Of a DNA stretch of 64,000 bases, positions 21,428 through 32,575 are shown piece by piece. Positions within the stretch are counted from its first letter, which is position 1; each line of letters opens with the position of its first letter. The notes below the pieces were generated by a model. That model did no database searches and was not told the origin of the DNA. It saw nothing but the letters and a program-made list of their open reading frames with translations. This DNA comes from Sialis fuliginosa (Eukaryota > Arthropoda > Insecta > Megaloptera > Sialidae): the NCBI GenBank assembly GCA_961205875.1, contig OY540812.1, positions 930,001 to 994,000 on the forward strand, written 5' to 3'. Made by a program: the position numbers and the translations under genes.

Positions 21428-22329
21428 AGATGAGATATTTCCTAAATTATACCACTAAATTGGATACTGTAAAGGGTAAATTATATCTACACTAAGTACT
21501 TATGACGATGAAATCATTTATTTCGATAAAGATTAATGTTTTGCAGGTCATAAGTCCACGTAAATTGTTTTTAAATTTTCTTTGTAACATAAAAGCAGTC
21601 ATTGTGGCTTAAATATAAAAGTTAGACATATGGTGTCGCTGACTTTATTGTAGATCTTTTGATTCTACACAATTCTTTTATACATTATTTTGTTCAATAT
21701 TGAACGGTTTAGGCAGCGTATTGCAAAAAAGCGCGCCGACTGCAAATTTTTTTCCAACTTTTTCCTATTATTGTCACTGCTTAGTTGTTATGTTACCTAA
21801 CGTAACAAAATATAGCCTATAACTTGGCCAGAGAATGTACAGTCACATGCAATAATGGTCTTGCAGTTTGTATTCATTTTCGTTTATCACAAACTTAGTA
21901 GGCTCCTCCCATTTGTGCAATTATAATATTTAAATCATTTCTCCATGTATCAAACAAAGACAGATATTTTGAAATTCATTTGCTAGATAAAGAACTACTC
22001 TTCGTTTATAATACATAGGTACTCATATATATTTGTGCAATTAAATTATTATGTAATTTATTGAAAATTGTATACGTAAATTTTGTGGCAATAAATATTT
22101 GATATTCCGAATTTTAGTATTTAAATATATTAAACTTGATAGAAAAAGATAACCGATGATGTTTGTCTTTAAATTTGGAATCTGTTGTAAGCGATTCTAG
22201 CCATTAGGGTGCCAGACGAGTTCTGCAGGCGACTGTACCTATGAATTAAAAAAAAACACACGTAAATCGAGTGATAAGCGCACTAACGGACAGACAGACA
22301 GACATAGAGATTTATATATATATTAAGGA
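21428..22329 (-). mobile_element. Family H Helitron, reversed, 3'-truncated, carrying a nested MITE
   Basis: Reversed, it starts TCCTTAATATATATATAAAT followed by a GTCTG tract and follows 48535-49075 (GGCCA and GCGGCGC-like blocks, TCATAAGTACTTA). It stops near 21428, before the 3' hairpin and CTAG. A family C MITE interrupts it at 21840-22235. Confidence 0.75.
21840..22235. mobile_element. Family C MITE nested in Helitron H, TA target duplication
   Basis: The ends CAGTCACATGCA and TGCAGGCGACTG are near-perfect inverted repeats flanked by TA (21838-21839 and 22236-22237). The empty site survives in the other Helitron copy: the complement of 48662-48676 reads CCAGAGAACGTACCT, against CCAGAGAATGTA...TACCT here. 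That establishes insertion with TA duplication, as in Tc1/mariner-type elements. Confidence 0.9.
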
Positions 22330-22670
22330 TGATGTTGGTTACGCAGTTACGCCACTGTCAAAAATTACAAAGCCGCACCACAAAAAGAAATTCAGTTTAG
22401 ATTTTAATTCGCAATTTAACAGCGTGGTGAAAAATTTCACATCTGGGTTCAATCAAAGCTACATACATAGAAATGACTAAATGACGTATATGTACAAACA
22501 TACACACAATTCAGACTGTAATTACGGCGGCTGTCATTAGTATTATTATTATTATTGTGACTGCGGCGAGTTATGTCAAATTGGTTTTTGTGTGTGTGAG
22601 TTTTTTATATACTCGATAAACCGCAAGAGAGAAACATGCGGCACGGTTTTCTCTTGATTCTTATTGTATG

Positions 22671-23412
22671 TATATGTTACCGGCAATGTATGAAATACGG
22701 CATTCTATAGAATTCCTAGATATTCTATAGAATGCCTAAATACACCAGGCAATGTATGAAATGAATTTAATTATATACATTTCCTTATAGGCATTCTATA
22801 GAATACCTAATTGATATCCGGCAATGTATGAAATATAAACATAAATAGGGTGATCTCACTTAATACGTATCCGGACAAATATTTGACTGAATTGATTATA
22901 TAATATTTAAGGTTCCAATATTGTTTCTGTGAATTTGTTATTTTAACAGTAAGGGCCTTAAATCTTACTTAATAGACGTCTGGACTAATATGTTATTGAA
23001 TGTTTAAATAATATCTAAGGTTTTTATTTTTTATTTTAATAATTTTATATCATACTTAATATGCGTCTGAACTAATATTTTATTTTATTTATTATAATAA
23101 ATATCAAATGTTATACTATTATTTATGTGGTTTTGTTATTTTAACAATGAAAGACCTAAATCTTACATAATATGAATTTGGACTTTTAAAAACTAATTAA
23201 ATAATACCTATCTGATTTATTAATATCATTTTGTCTTTTATTTCATACATTTCCTAATATTATCTTGGCATTCTATAGAATTCCTAGGGATTCTATAGAA
23301 TGCCTAGGCAAAGTATATAATAAATTTCTATTAAACAAATATTTCATACTTTGCCTGAAATCGTCAGGCATTCTATAGAATGCCTGAATTACATACATTG
23401 CCGGTAACATAT
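22671..23412. mobile_element. TIR element with six copies of an 18-bp palindromic motif
   Basis: The ends GTTACCGGCAATGTATG and CATACATTGCCGGTAAC are perfect inverted repeats. Six motifs built on ATTCTATAGAAT lie at 22699, 22719, 22790, 23267, 23287 and 23367. The last is GGCATTCTATAGAATGCC, within a perfect 24-bp palindrome (23364-23387). They cluster as three near each end, alternating with CAATGTATGAAAT or its complement. The middle holds about four degenerate repeats starting CTTAATA/CTTACTTAATA. There is no coding capacity. Subterminal repeats like these usually bind a transposase; the family is unknown to me. Confidence 0.75.
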
Positions 23413-23421
23413 ATATGTACC

Positions 23422-23789
23422 TACTGTGTATTTCAAGTTGATTAAGACAGGAAATTTAACATGGGGACAATTAGAAATGTTGTAGTAACCTTTGATCAAA
23501 TTTAACGATGTGTGATTGGTGCATTTTGAAATGCCGCCTCGAAACTAGCTGATAAATTTTAAATTAATCAACAGTATTTTGTTTTCAACAATGAAATTAA
23601 AGTAAGCATCCTAGATAAAATTATAATAATATTTTTTGGCAGATATAAATTTGAAAACAAAATACTACTTACTATTTGTGGCGGCATTTCAAAATGCACC
23701 AATCACACATCGTTAAATTTGACCAAAGGTTGCTACAACATTTCTAATTGTCCCCATGTTAAATTTCCTCAACTTGGAATACATTGTAT
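23422..23789. mobile_element. Family M foldback MITE, second copy
   Basis: The left end ACTGTGTATTTCAAGTTGAT and right end CAACTTGGAATACATTGTAT are mirrored. The arms match 7667-8072 with small deletions. It directly abuts the palindrome-array element at 22671-23412. Confidence 0.8.
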
Positions 23790-23805
23790 GTACTATGGGC
23801 TTCAG

Positions 23806-23890
23806 AAGTCGTCTGCCACCCTAAAGGTCAGAATCGCTTCCAACTGATTCGAAAATATTAAGACAAACATCTTTTTCGAGGGCGGAGTTT
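23806..23890 (+). mobile_element. Diverged family C end
   Basis: CACCCTAAAGGTCAGAATCG, then CTTCCAACTGATTCG, align with the left part of the C copy at 28853. The termini are lost. Confidence 0.4.
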
Positions 23891-23944
23891 ATATAGTTAC
23901 ATCATTTTAAATAAAAACACAAATATACGTAAATTTCATTAATT

Positions 23945-24430
23945 TATTAACTTCCCAACTGGAAGTTATTGTAATCGATCCTAAAATCAAAATCAAAAAT
24001 GTTTTAAGGTCACTATAGTATATTTACACTATTTTCAGAAAGATTTTTTACGTTCACGAAATCTCGTAAATAAAAAATGCTATTGACTTCGTTGGGGTGC
24101 CAATCGAAGCGTCTTGACGTGATTATGATCTGAAAGAAATGATTTTTCGAAATTCAAACCCCTAAGGGGGTAAAAAGGGGTGTAAAGTTTTTTTTGGTCG
24201 GATTTACTCGAAACTTAGCATAAATATTCTACAATACAAATAATGAAAAAAGTTTTTCAGTATTTCTTTTTGTTATACGTGCCATAGAAGGGGTGAAAGG
24301 CGAAAACCACCCTTAAAATTTGAATTTTAAATACTAATAAATAAGTCTACAATTCATGTTGCCTTGGAAACAAATGCAATTAAATTTAAATTGTCAAATT
24401 AGTTATTCTAAAAATACGATCTATGAGATC
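23945..24430 (-). mobile_element. Family F element, reversed relative to 52170-52935
   Basis: GGAAGTTATTGTAATCGATC, then CGTTCACGAAATCTCGTAAA, are shared with 12906-13150. The segment from 24290 to 24400 (GAAGGGGTGAAAGGCG, CATGTTGCCTTGGAAACAAA) is the reverse of 52400-52520. Confidence 0.65.
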
Positions 24431-25584
24431 GGTAAAAAATAAATAAAAAAATAACAAATCGACAATTTTCTAATTTAAAATACCGGATAACGTTAATTTA
24501 TCGGTTTAATAAAACCAAATAAATAACCAATTGTTGAACATCAACGACAAATGTTACCCACACACAAAAAAAAAGAAATGTTCACATGTTCTAGAATCCA
24601 ACAGGTTTTGACGCGCTAATCTAGGAAGTGCAAAAATGCAGTTAATTGTTTTGTTTCCACGTTATATAAAGAGAGACAGACAGACAGAGTAAGAGAGAGA
24701 GGGGAACATCCGCCTGGATCTGGGCCGCGTTCAAATTGGGTTGATCAAAATTTTGTTACTTCTCTCCACCAAGACGGATCGAAATTCGAACATCTGTGTA
24801 TGAGATCTGATTACAGATTTTATACGCAACACATACAGACAGACAGACACACAGACACACACGTGGTGACGTTGCAACAACTTTACATAGGTATGAGTAT
24901 AGTGTATACACGCCCTGTTGAATAGAACAATCTGGCCCAAAGAGTTATGATTTGTTCTATCTGAGTTTCTGGGTTAAAGCAGGATTATTTACTTCATAAA
25001 AATATCTGCCGAGTAAATGCATTTCAACAGTTTAACACGTTTTAGATATTATTATTTATTTAATTGACAGTTGTAATGCTTTTATTTTCATATTATTAAA
25101 ATTATTTTTAATTAAAAACTGAAATTATTATTTTTTGGTCTGTTCATGAAAGATACAAAAAAAATAATAGGACATAAATTATAGAAAATAACGTTCTCTA
25201 TAACTTTTATTATGAACATTTTTTTCTGTTATGCACCATTTGAAATTGAAATTTAAAAAAATGATTATTTCCTTACACAGTTTTTTTTTTAAATATGATT
25301 AAAAGAAAAATTATAGATAGTAATAATATTCTCTATAACTTGTATCTAAAACTTTTTTTTCTACTGTGACTCATTTCAAAAATAATTCGAAAAGTTCAAA
25401 AATTGACATCAGTAAACATCCGTTTCCGGTTTAATGGTGCTGTTAAAAAATAGGAAGTGTACATCTACAGTATATAAAAACCTTAAGTTTAAAATTTAAT
25501 ATTTGTAAGTCTCACCGTTTTGTCTGTAGAGCATTCACAGACACACAGACGGTCGTACGAACGTTATTCAATACAATTCCGTTT
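24431..25584. other. AT-rich stretch with CAGAC tracts, no recognised gene
   Basis: CAGACAGACAGA-type tracts lie near 24676 and 24837. Segments resembling GGACATAAATTATAGAAAAT near 25173 recur loosely near 44830, 54540 and 62166. The 69-codon reverse frame at 24731-24940 is produced by a CACACA-like tract. Confidence 0.4.
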
Positions 25585-25985
25585 TACAAATAATAAATAT
25601 CCCTTAGGTTCAATTGAACTACAAATGTACCAAGTCTTATCAAAATTAGTGAGATAATACTCGCAATATTCACTTTTTAGACGAAAAAAGTTACAAAATT
25701 TCAAATATTTCCAAAACCCCTAATCCGATTAGCACCAAAATCAACAGGTCTGGAGTACTCACTGAGACAAACATTTTCCCCAAAAATAATTCAGATCTGT
25801 GCATTTTTACAGTAGTTATCGCGAACGAAAGAAAATTCTACATCCAGACGCCATGCGGAAATTAACTTTTCTTTAAGTTAGTACAATCAGAATCTGTCAT
25901 TATCTCGGACACGATTTTTCGATGGTATTATGTATACAATACTTCCATTTCTTTCAGAACATGCGGAACTAATAAAAACAACCAG
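25585..25985 (+). mobile_element. Family F element, 3' part
   Basis: AATCCGATTAGCACCAAAAT, GGTCTGGAGTACTCACTGAG, GCCATGCGGAAATTAACTTT and CCATTTCTTTCAGAACATGC occur in the same order as at 26760-27090 and 52600-52935. Confidence 0.75.
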
Positions 25986-26439
25986 TCGCTTTGGTATCTG
26001 AAACTCTCGCTACGAATTATTCTATGTGACAGCTCGCTTCGATGAGATTTTTCGTACGTGTCCGGTTAATGAACTTACACAGCATCCGAATAACTGTACC
26101 TTCACACACACACACGCGGTTGTGCACGTGCTAGTGTGTGTGTGTCTATGTATGTGACATAGCCGAGTGTACCTATACACTTGCCGTGCTCGCCCCAAAA
26201 CAGCGACACTGTCTCCGGTCATCGGAAACACACAGCCTCCATCGTCCAATAACAACAATTGATAAAAATCTGAATTCCAGGTTTTCACTTGGTCGTTTTA
26301 ATTAACAGGAATTTATGTGTTTTTTTTTTGCGCTATGGTGTAATAGGGGCCTATAACGGGCCCGCATGCAAGAGTTTCTAGCGGGCATTTTCTACTAAGA
26401 AATCTAATGCCTTGTTTAGACCGAAAAAAGCTGTATGGA
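25986..26439. other. Unassigned segment with CA/GT hairpin
   Basis: CACACACACACACGCGGTTG near 26104 can pair with GTGTGTGTGTGTC near 26135. The composition is less AT-rich, and an 88-codon reverse frame (26022-26288) passes through the CA tract. It has no motif I recognise and no splice context, so I do not call a gene. Confidence 0.3.
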
Positions 26440-27095
26440 GAACCATACTTTCTATCTTTTTAAATATAATTTTTTTGAAAAATATTTCTACTTCTATGAA
26501 TATAAATTTCGTAATACATAAAAAACATATATACTTACGACGGTTACAGCTGTTATTGCCATTTGTATTAGTTTACTAATGTCCTAATGTCAAAAACATA
26601 ATACACATTCGTAGAACAACTAATTTGACATTTTGAATTTAGTTGCATTTGGTTCCAAGGCATGAATTAATTAGTATTTAAAATTCAAAATTTGAAGATG
26701 TTTTTCACCCCTTTAATGGCTGTTTAGTGCACGTACAAATAATACAAATAATAAATGTCCTTAGTGAGATAATACTCTCAACGTTCACTTTACAAAATTT
26801 CGAATATTTCCAAAAATCCTAATCCGATTAGCGCCTAAATCAATAGGTCTGGAGTACTCACTGTGACAAACATTTTCCCCAAAAATAATTCAGATCGGTG
26901 TATTTTTACAGTAGTTATCGTGAACGGAATAAAATTCTACATCCAGACACACAGACACACGCACAGCCGCCATGCGGAAATTAACTTTTCTTTAAGTTTT
27001 GAAGTTAGTACAATCAGAATCTGTCATTATCTCGGACACGATTTTTCGACGGTATTACAATACTTCCATTTCTTTCAGAACAAGGAAGTAAAAAC
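26440..27095 (+). mobile_element. Family F element, longer copy
   Basis: It is collinear with 52170-52935: GGAGAACCATACTTTC, TTGGTTCCAAGGCATGAATT, CTAATCCGATTAGCGCC, ACACAGACACACGCACAGCC and TCTTTCAGAACAAGGAAGT. The frame encoding HRHTHSRHAEINFSL is open in several copies, but this follows from recent copying, not proven coding. Confidence 0.75.
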
Positions 27096-27149
27096 AAAAC
27101 AGAAACATCGTGTCTTTTTGACAAAAGTGCAATAAACCCTATGCATTTT

Positions 27150-27470
27150 CGCTCGCTTAGACATATGGTATCGCGTAGTTTATTTTAGATATTTTTATTG
27201 TACACAATTCTTTACTACCTATATCTACATTATATTTTTCAATATTTAACGGTTTTTCAAAGTGCAAAAGAGCGCGCTGCCGGAAAACTTTTTTCCGACT
27301 TGATTTACTATTGTCGTTACTGCTTATCTAACGTAACAAAATATATACTAAAACTTGGCCAAAGAACATATATATATGTATATATTAATTTTTTTAAAAC
27401 ACGTAAATCGGATAAGTGGTTTTCGAATGATAACGGACAGACAGACAGACAGATAGACGTTACGTTTTAT
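27150..27470 (-). mobile_element. Family H Helitron fragment, reversed
   Basis: GAGCGCGCTGCCGGAAAACT, then CTAACGTAACAAAATATATA, and GATAACGGACAGACAGACAG match the 21700-22310 copy. Both ends are worn. Confidence 0.65.
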
Positions 27471-27827
27471 AATATGTAAGTACAAGAATTCTCTTGGTCC
27501 AAGGCATTTTTTTTCCTGTTTATAAATAGGTATATTTAAAAAAAATTAATTTATTATAAATAAAAGTTCATATTTATATTAATAAATTCATTAAATAATA
27601 ACATAAATGTAATATTAAATTAGAGTTATATACATAGGTATAGTAGTAATTATAAATTTATTAAAACGATTCACAAAAATGTCAAAACCAGAAGATTATC
27701 ATAATTATTTTTGACATTAATAGAAGATTATATGATTAATATTCATTTCTTTATTTAAAAATCCTTCCATGTTTTTCTTTAACTAACGAACGGAAAATAA
27801 GTCGTATTTAAAGTGACTTAAGTAAGG
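27471..27827. other. AT-rich spacer, nothing recognised
   Basis: It is mostly A/T with small TTTATTA repeats. No frame or shared repeat was seen. Confidence 0.4.
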
Positions 27828-28735
27828 TACTTGGATATGACCCCAGTAATGGTAATTTTTTAATTAAATATACTGAATTAGAAATATGTGTTGACATTTG
27901 ATTACATACTACCATTTCATACAAATAGAAACCGTACTGTCACCAGTCTTGGACGCATTGTTTTTTGGTTCTTTTTTGTAACTCTCATGTACTAATAAAA
28001 CAAGTAAGGTAGTGGCACCAGTCTTGGCAAGGACCCCAGTAATGGCTATTTTTTAATTAAATGTACTGAATTAGAAATATGTGTTGATATTTGATTACAT
28101 ACTACCATTTATGAATATTAAATATTAATCCGTATATAACGTACTGTCACCAGTCTTGGACGCATTGTTTTTTGGTTATTTTTTTAACTCTCGTGTACTA
28201 ATAAAACAAGTAAGGTAGTGGCACCAGTCTTGGCATGGACCCCAGTAATGGCTATTTTTTAATTAAATGTACTGAATTAGAAATATGTGTTGATATTTGA
28301 TTACTACCATTTCTGAATATTAAATATTAATCTATATACATTTAACTGTCTTACAGTGTGATTTGATGACAATCGGCCAATAGATGTCAAAATGGTGGAT
28401 ATTTAAACTAATTTATTTATTAATTATTATATTATCATAGCAACTGCTTTACATTGTTTCAAATTTTACGATTCTTTTGTGTCGTAGTACTTATCATTAG
28501 CAAGTGTCCATCACTGCGTGTTCATTATTGGTTTTACTTCATCCATTACTGTCGAAAAAACATAAACAAAATAAAAGGCTATAATTTAAAAAACAAACGG
28601 ACTTTGGTAATTAAATTGATTAAATAAAGAGTTACTTGTTTTATTAGTAACATGAGTTCATGAGAATGACAAAAACGAAGCCCGTCATTTACAATTTTAC
28701 TCTTATAGCGGCCATAACTGGTCCCAATACCTTAT
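27828..28735 (+). mobile_element. Family A: tandem left ends followed by a complete copy
   Basis: Left ends occur near 27828 (degraded), 28012 and 28213, each followed by CCCCAGTAATGG and TGTTGATATTTGATTAC (or a close variant). Two GTACTGTCACCAGTCTTGGA junctions lie at about 27933 and 28141. Only the last unit continues through the full element to GGCCATAACTGGTCCCAATA at 28735. The unit spacing is about 185-200 bp. Confidence 0.8.
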
Positions 28736-28852
28736 TTTATTTTATTAAAAAATAAGCTTACAAAAATTATCTACCGTCACTTTGAAATTTATTAATAATA
28801 ATATAACCAAAATAATGCGTAAATAAATATTGAAAAACCTAATACACTTTTA

Positions 28853-29234
28853 CAGTCGCCTGCAGAACTCGTCTGGCATCCTAAAGGCTAGAATCGCTTA
28901 CAACAGATTCCAAATTTAAAGACAAATATCATTTCTATCAAGTTTAATATATTTAAATACTAAAATTCGGAATATCAAATATTTATTGCCATAAAATTTA
29001 CGTATACAATTTTCAATAGATTACATTAATTAATTAATTGCACAAATATATATGAGTACCTATTATAAACGAAGAGTAGTTCTTTATCTAGCAAATGAAT
29101 TTCTAAATATCTGTCTTTGTTTGATACATGGAGAAATGATTTAAATATTATAATTGCACAAATGGGAGGAGCCTACTAAATTTGTGATAAACGAAAATTA
29201 ATAAAAACTGCAAGACCATTAATGCAGGCGACTG
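28853..29234. mobile_element. Family C MITE, TA target duplication
   Basis: CAGTCGCCTGCA and TGCAGGCGACTG are perfect 12-bp inverted ends, flanked by TA at 28851-28852 and 29235-29236. The interior is the reverse of 21840-22235 (CATCCTAAAGGCTAGAATCG, GGGAGGAGCCTACTAAATTT). Confidence 0.85.
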
Positions 29235-29867
29235 TACAAAAATTAATCATCAACATCGACAGATAAAGACAGCACTATAAGATCACATACTGCTCTCTTT
29301 TTTCAACGTTTTTTTATTATTAAATGTCCATCTAATATCATATCACTAAAATACCGGTTTATGAAAATTCTATTCAAATATAATTGTCTGTCTTTGTCAT
29401 ATTTGCTCGATTTAGCAATCCCAGAAATTATAGGTAATAATATTTAGCAGGTGGACTTGACTTCAGATTCAATTTCTACCAGATAGAGATGGGTATATTT
29501 GGATTTATGTTTAATGATATGTTTATCTCTGTCGCGTTTGTGTTTAAAATCTAATTCTTTATGTACCTGTTCTAGGCAGGTATAGAATTTGTTTATTACT
29601 TTTTGAAAGTCATGGTAAGCCCTACCTGTTTATTATAAGTTTTATATTTCTTCTATAGGCCGATTTGGAAAAGCCGAAACATTACGTAATAGTAAATAAC
29701 AGTGTATTATTTTAATAGAAAAATACGGTCAACTCAAATATTCTTGATAATTATGTATAGAAGAATGCATAGATAATTGAAAAATGGTTTTTTTTTTAGA
29801 TTGAAATGTTGGTTTCGAATTGATAAAAAAAAATTATGGAAAGTAAAATTTTAACATCTAATTTTGA
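29235..29867. other. No gene recognised
   Basis: The sequence is AT-rich without a supported frame, RNA gene or repeat. Confidence 0.4.
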
Positions 29868-30105
29868 ATATTATAAATGCAAAAGTGTGTATGTTTGTTT
29901 GTTACTTTTTGACGGATAAACTGCTGGACCGATTTTGATGAAATTTGGCTGGGAGATAGCTTACGTTCTGAGGAAGAAGTAGTATGCTAGTTTGTTCCCG
30001 AAAAATTTATTAATTATACAATTACATTAGAAAGAAAAAATGGCTGTGTGATTTTTGTACGCGCGACCTGTTTTATCGACTGTCATAACCTTCTTCTTTT
30101 TCTTC
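29868..30105 (+). mobile_element. Family L Helitron-like repeat
   Basis: ATTATAAATGCAAAAGTGTG, then GATGAAATTTGGCTGGGAGA and a TTTTATCGACTGTCATAACC end, follow the order seen at 60657-60945. The terminal CTAG is not kept. Confidence 0.6.
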
Positions 30106-32084
30106 TTCAAAGGTTTTATATATGACAGCTTCTACCTACCTTTAAATATTAAAAATGTGTCATTTGGAAAGCTTTTTTATTAGTCCCCACAAAGCCCCTA
30201 GCCCCTATAATAACAATTTAAAATGAAAAATATTTTTTGACTCGTGGGTAGCTTCTCAATAGTGTTTTTTGGGGATTTTTTTATTAACTGTTGATATTAG
30301 ATTTTATCATTTAAAAAAAAAACTGAACTTTGATCGACCCTCACTTCTAAACTATTAATTTTATATACATATCGGAAGTACCTTTCTTATAAGAAATTTT
30401 ATTGTCTGTAATATTGTTCCTGTCAATTTTTTCTCTATTTTACATCGTTTTCGTTTTATCGGTGATGTAAACATTTTTTGTGTATTTTTTGCATAAAAGG
30501 GACTACAAAATTTTTAATTTCATAAAGAATGCTTTTTAAGTATGTATGTATGTATACTTAAGTATCATTTATCTATTTATATACATTTAGAAAATACCAA
30601 CAACGGAATAAGACATTTAATTAAATAATTAAAAAATATACGTAATGTAACTTTACAAGTTGATTGAATTTAAACTCGATTATCTGTCTTGTAGAAAACG
30701 AGGCTGTAGAAGAAAGAAGTATTATCATGTATTCTTCTAAAGAGATCTTGTTTTCAATTCAACTCTCCTATTCTTAGGTATATAAATTATCCAGAACTAG
30801 GGCAATTTAACATCAATATTACGGAGAAAATTACCATATCATTGAGTTAGTATATGTAGTACATAATATACAAAAAACAATTATTCATAAATTGTATTAC
30901 ATTTTAAACTGTCTATTGTTGTATCGAATTTGACTTATGAAGCCTAAAAAAATAAAATTTTAAACTGTTTATGGAGTAAAAAAAATTAAAACAGACAAAA
31001 GTTACTTACAATAAGGCCAAAAGGAAATATATATAAAAAAAGTTTGATGCGGGAAAGTCGGGGTGGGGGGGGGGGGGGGGGGGGGGCAATGTCATGTATT
31101 TTTATTTTTGCTCTTATTTCGAAAAGAAGCTGTTTATAAAAAAACTAATCAGATAAAAGTTACTCAGTCATAAGGGGGGAGAGGGGAGATTATGATTTTT
31201 TTTAATTTGTTTTTTTTTTCGAAAACTAAGCTATTTACAGAAAAAGTGAAGTACTCTCATGCAAGAAGACATTTATATAAATTAGGTTTTCTTAGTTTTT
31301 ATTAACACATTTCAATATTAAAAATTCAAGGCAGAAAGGGTTAATTAATTTTTTTAACTAATATTTCCACTAAAATTATTTATTAATTATTAGATATTCA
31401 GCACAAAATGTTTAAACCTTTTAATCTTTTGTTAAAAATGCATCCATAATACATTATTTTAGAATATATTTAATTAGTTTTATAATTAATTATAATTGAT
31501 TATATAATCTTAAAATAAAAAAAATACACGTTATAAAATTCCATAGAATGATTTAAGTATTGTATAAAATCATATATTATGACATTAATGTTTTAGTATG
31601 GATTTCTATATAGAAAAGTTACTTAAGTCATATGTAACTTTATTTTATTAAGTACGTATAAGTTGTATAAGTGTCCTTAGTAACATCAAACGGTACTTAT
31701 TGTCAGTTTCGCTCAGTCAACATTACAATTTATAATTTGTATAACTTTATTACAATTTCATTTATAATTAAAAAAAAAATCTAATGCATACAAATAAATA
31801 TCTTTTTGATTTTCATACAATAAAGTTTAAGTTAATTGTTTGCTGTGTCATCGATGAACAGAGATAGTTATATGATTATCAAACATGTCTTCTTTATTAT
31901 ATGAATGCCTTTCTCTTGCAAAATATGTTCAACAGTGCTTATCAAAATGTTTTCATATTTTTAATCAATTCATTTTTTATTAGAATATCTATTAACTGTT
32001 ATCTGCGACTTCGTTTACGTGAAAATTAGGTTAGGTAGGAGCTATCAGACATAAAACATATAAAGAAGAAGGTTAAGTAATACA
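30106..32084. other. Two-kilobase AT-rich stretch without recognised gene
   Basis: It holds long A/T runs, a poly-G tract (31065-31086) and isolated TATGTATGTATG repeats near 30540. I found no frame with coding character and no shared element apart from these. Confidence 0.45.
31065..31086 (+). repeat. Poly-G tract of 22 bases
   Basis: An uninterrupted run of G, preceded by CGGGGT. Length in such tracts is error-prone in sequencing. It could form a G-quadruplex. Confidence 0.9.
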
Positions 32085-32258
32085 TATTTCGGTTATGATA
32101 GTCGATAAAACGATCGCACATACAAATGTCACACATTTAATAAATTTTTCGGGATACAAAATAGTCTGTCTTGCCTTAAGATGCAAGCTATCTCCTTGCA
32201 AAATTTCATCTAGATCGGTTCAGCGGTTTAGCCGTGAAAAGGTAATGGACTTTAAAAA
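32085..32258 (-). mobile_element. Family L Helitron-like repeat, reversed
   Basis: GCAAGCTATCTCCTTGCAAA, then TCGGTTCAGCGGTTTAGCCG and TGAAAAGGTAA, are the reverse of the core at 60695-60750. Confidence 0.7.
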
Positions 32259-32261
32259 TGA

Positions 32262-32575
32262 AAAAACTGTGTTTCATTTTTAACCTCTAGTTTGGGAAAA
32301 AGTGAAACAGGCCTCGAATGGAAAATATTTCTCGAAAAATTAAAAGAAAAGTTACTTTGGCAAGTTTGATTTATCTTCTTTGTGGCATATCAATGTGAAA
32401 TTGTAACTTTAATTAATATCTGAGCTATACAGAAAGTTATGTGCAAAGAATTAACTAACAGACATTGACTAACAGGGTGTAGAAGGGGTGACAAATCACT
32501 TATTAGGCGATTCATATTTTCAGTAAGCTTTAACAAACCTTTAATGATGATGTCAGTTTTTATAATTCTCCTATA
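32262..32575 (-). mobile_element. Family B element, reversed, cut by the minisatellite
   Basis: TTTGGGAAAAAGTGAAACAG, CTGAGCTATACAGAAAGTTA and TCAGTTTTTATAATTCTCCT follow the reverse order of 20380-20660. Homology stops where the 82-bp minisatellite starts. Confidence 0.75.

Noticed and set aside
26863..27135. Frames with HRHTHSRHAEINFSL in several places (26863, 52758, 58011)
   Set aside because: Similarity follows from family F DNA copies; the frames start and end at different points and sit on a CACAGACACACGCAC tract.
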